A DNA stretch of 64,000 nt. Origin: Rhizomucor pusillus. Lineage: Eukaryota; Mucoromycota; Mucoromycetes; Mucorales; Lichtheimiaceae. Position 1 is the first letter of the stretch. Each line of letters opens with the position of its first letter. The position numbers and the translations under genes are program-made. Below the pieces are notes generated by a model. That model was given only the letters and a program-made list of their open reading frames with translations. It was not told where the DNA came from and did no database searches. The stretch spans positions 115,424-179,423 of the forward strand of contig FWWN02000685.1 of the NCBI GenBank assembly GCA_900175165.2, read 5' to 3'. Below, piece after piece: positions 63,517 through 64,000 of this stretch.

Positions 63517-64000
63517 ATGTCCCCGATGAATTTCAATATATTCAAACCTAAGCAAAAGACGCCCCAGGATCTGGTGCGACTGACTAAAGATGCAATCTCG
63601 AAACTAGATGGGCCTGATAAGCGCAAGGTAAATGCGTGTTCCTGATGGCCGGACTCACTGTCCCGCCCGCTGTCTACTACGCGTATTACTCGGACGACGA
63701 GGCAAAGAGAGCTCGCTAACATCCTAGTCCTTGTTTTATCATTATCATTATTTACACTGTAGGCAAACGAGGAAATTTCAAAACACTTGATGTCGATGAA
63801 AACAATTTTGCATGGTGCGTAGACGGGGTGAGGTTGAAAGGGGAAAAAAAGTGGGCATGGCTAAATAAATGGGGGCCCGGATGTATAGACAGTGATCCGA
63901 GTCCGGACCAAGTCGCACAACTAGCTCAAGAGATTTACAAGAACGATCTTTTACAAGCGCTAGTCCTGAACATTTCAAAACTGGATTTTGAGGCAAGCAT
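63517..64000 (+). CDS. HYM1: MO25/Hym1 (Cab39) scaffold protein, 5' part
   Basis: Armadillo-like scaffold that activates STE20/GCK kinases, in fungi within the RAM/MOR polarity network. Exons are 63517-63627, 63763-63814 and 63889 onward, in frame: MSPMNFNIFKPKQKTPQDLVRLTKDAI, then ANEEISKHLMSMKTILHG, then DPSPDQVAQLAQEIYKNDLLQALVLNISKLDFE. These match the family N-terminus, including the TPQDLVR and QLAQEIY blocks. The family continues with FE(A/G)KKDV, while the genomic sequence after GAG is GCAAGC, so a GC-type donor at 63993 is likely. The gene continues off the right edge. Confidence 0.92.

Overview
The window is nuclear DNA of a filamentous fungus, most likely an early-diverging one (Mucoromycota/Mucorales type). 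Nearly every gene is cut by many short spliceosomal introns (about 40-80 nt, GTAAGT-like donors). The gene set is fungal: chitin synthase, a Zn2Cys6 transcription factor, Elp4, homoserine dehydrogenase and GDP-mannose pyrophosphorylase. Decayed DNA transposons and members of dispersed gene families lie between the genes. Species cannot be named from the sequence. No operons, CRISPR arrays, rRNA or convincing tRNA genes were seen.

Layout. 1-4852 (-): 5' part of a giant conserved intracellular protein with macroglobulin-like repeats. 5468-9983 (-): SMC5. 10.4-12.4 kb: fossil Helitron-type helicase. 12481-13122 (+): mitochondrial monothiol glutaredoxin GRX5, convergent with eIF3d (13199-15331, -). 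15.9-20.9 kb: accessory island with a decayed dispersed-family gene split by a 401-bp TIR element with a perfect 8-bp target duplication, divergent repeats and a dead Tc1/mariner-like transposase. 21398-22806 (+): GDP-mannose pyrophosphorylase, convergent with TFIIH subunit TFB1 (23168-25527, -). 26243-29124 (+): BAR-PH-ArfGAP-ankyrin protein. 29790-32695 (+): UVRAG/Vps38-like protein. 32810-33961 (+): homoserine dehydrogenase. 34576-35774 (+): CBS-domain protein. 35950-39110 (+): chitin synthase. 39401-41578 (-): Golgi-type GT34 glycosyltransferase with an extra GT31-like lumenal domain. 42034-43528 (-): Elp4. 45303-48576 (+): Zn2Cys6 regulator. 50085-51380 (-): secreted protein. 52.5-53.6 kb: transposase fragments. 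54542-55329 (+): multi-pass membrane protein. 55.55-57.4 kb (+): plasma-membrane type syntaxin. 59246-63123 (+): GYF-domain protein. 63517-end (+): MO25/Hym1 5' end.

The genes are mostly housekeeping. Several touch the secretory pathway and cell wall (GDP-mannose synthesis, chitin synthase, GT34 transferase, ArfGAP, syntaxin, UVRAG), but each looks independently transcribed and nothing indicates a biosynthetic cluster. No undescribed multi-gene system was found. The most unexplained items are a roughly 550-bp noncoding duplication whose 190-bp core is identical except for one base (48948-49137 and 57847-58036), the intact insertion footprint at 16168-16584, three to four GC-AG introns with the same strong donor, and the GT31-like/GT34 fusion. 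All splice sites and family names come from reading the sequence and from memory of the families; no database search was run.
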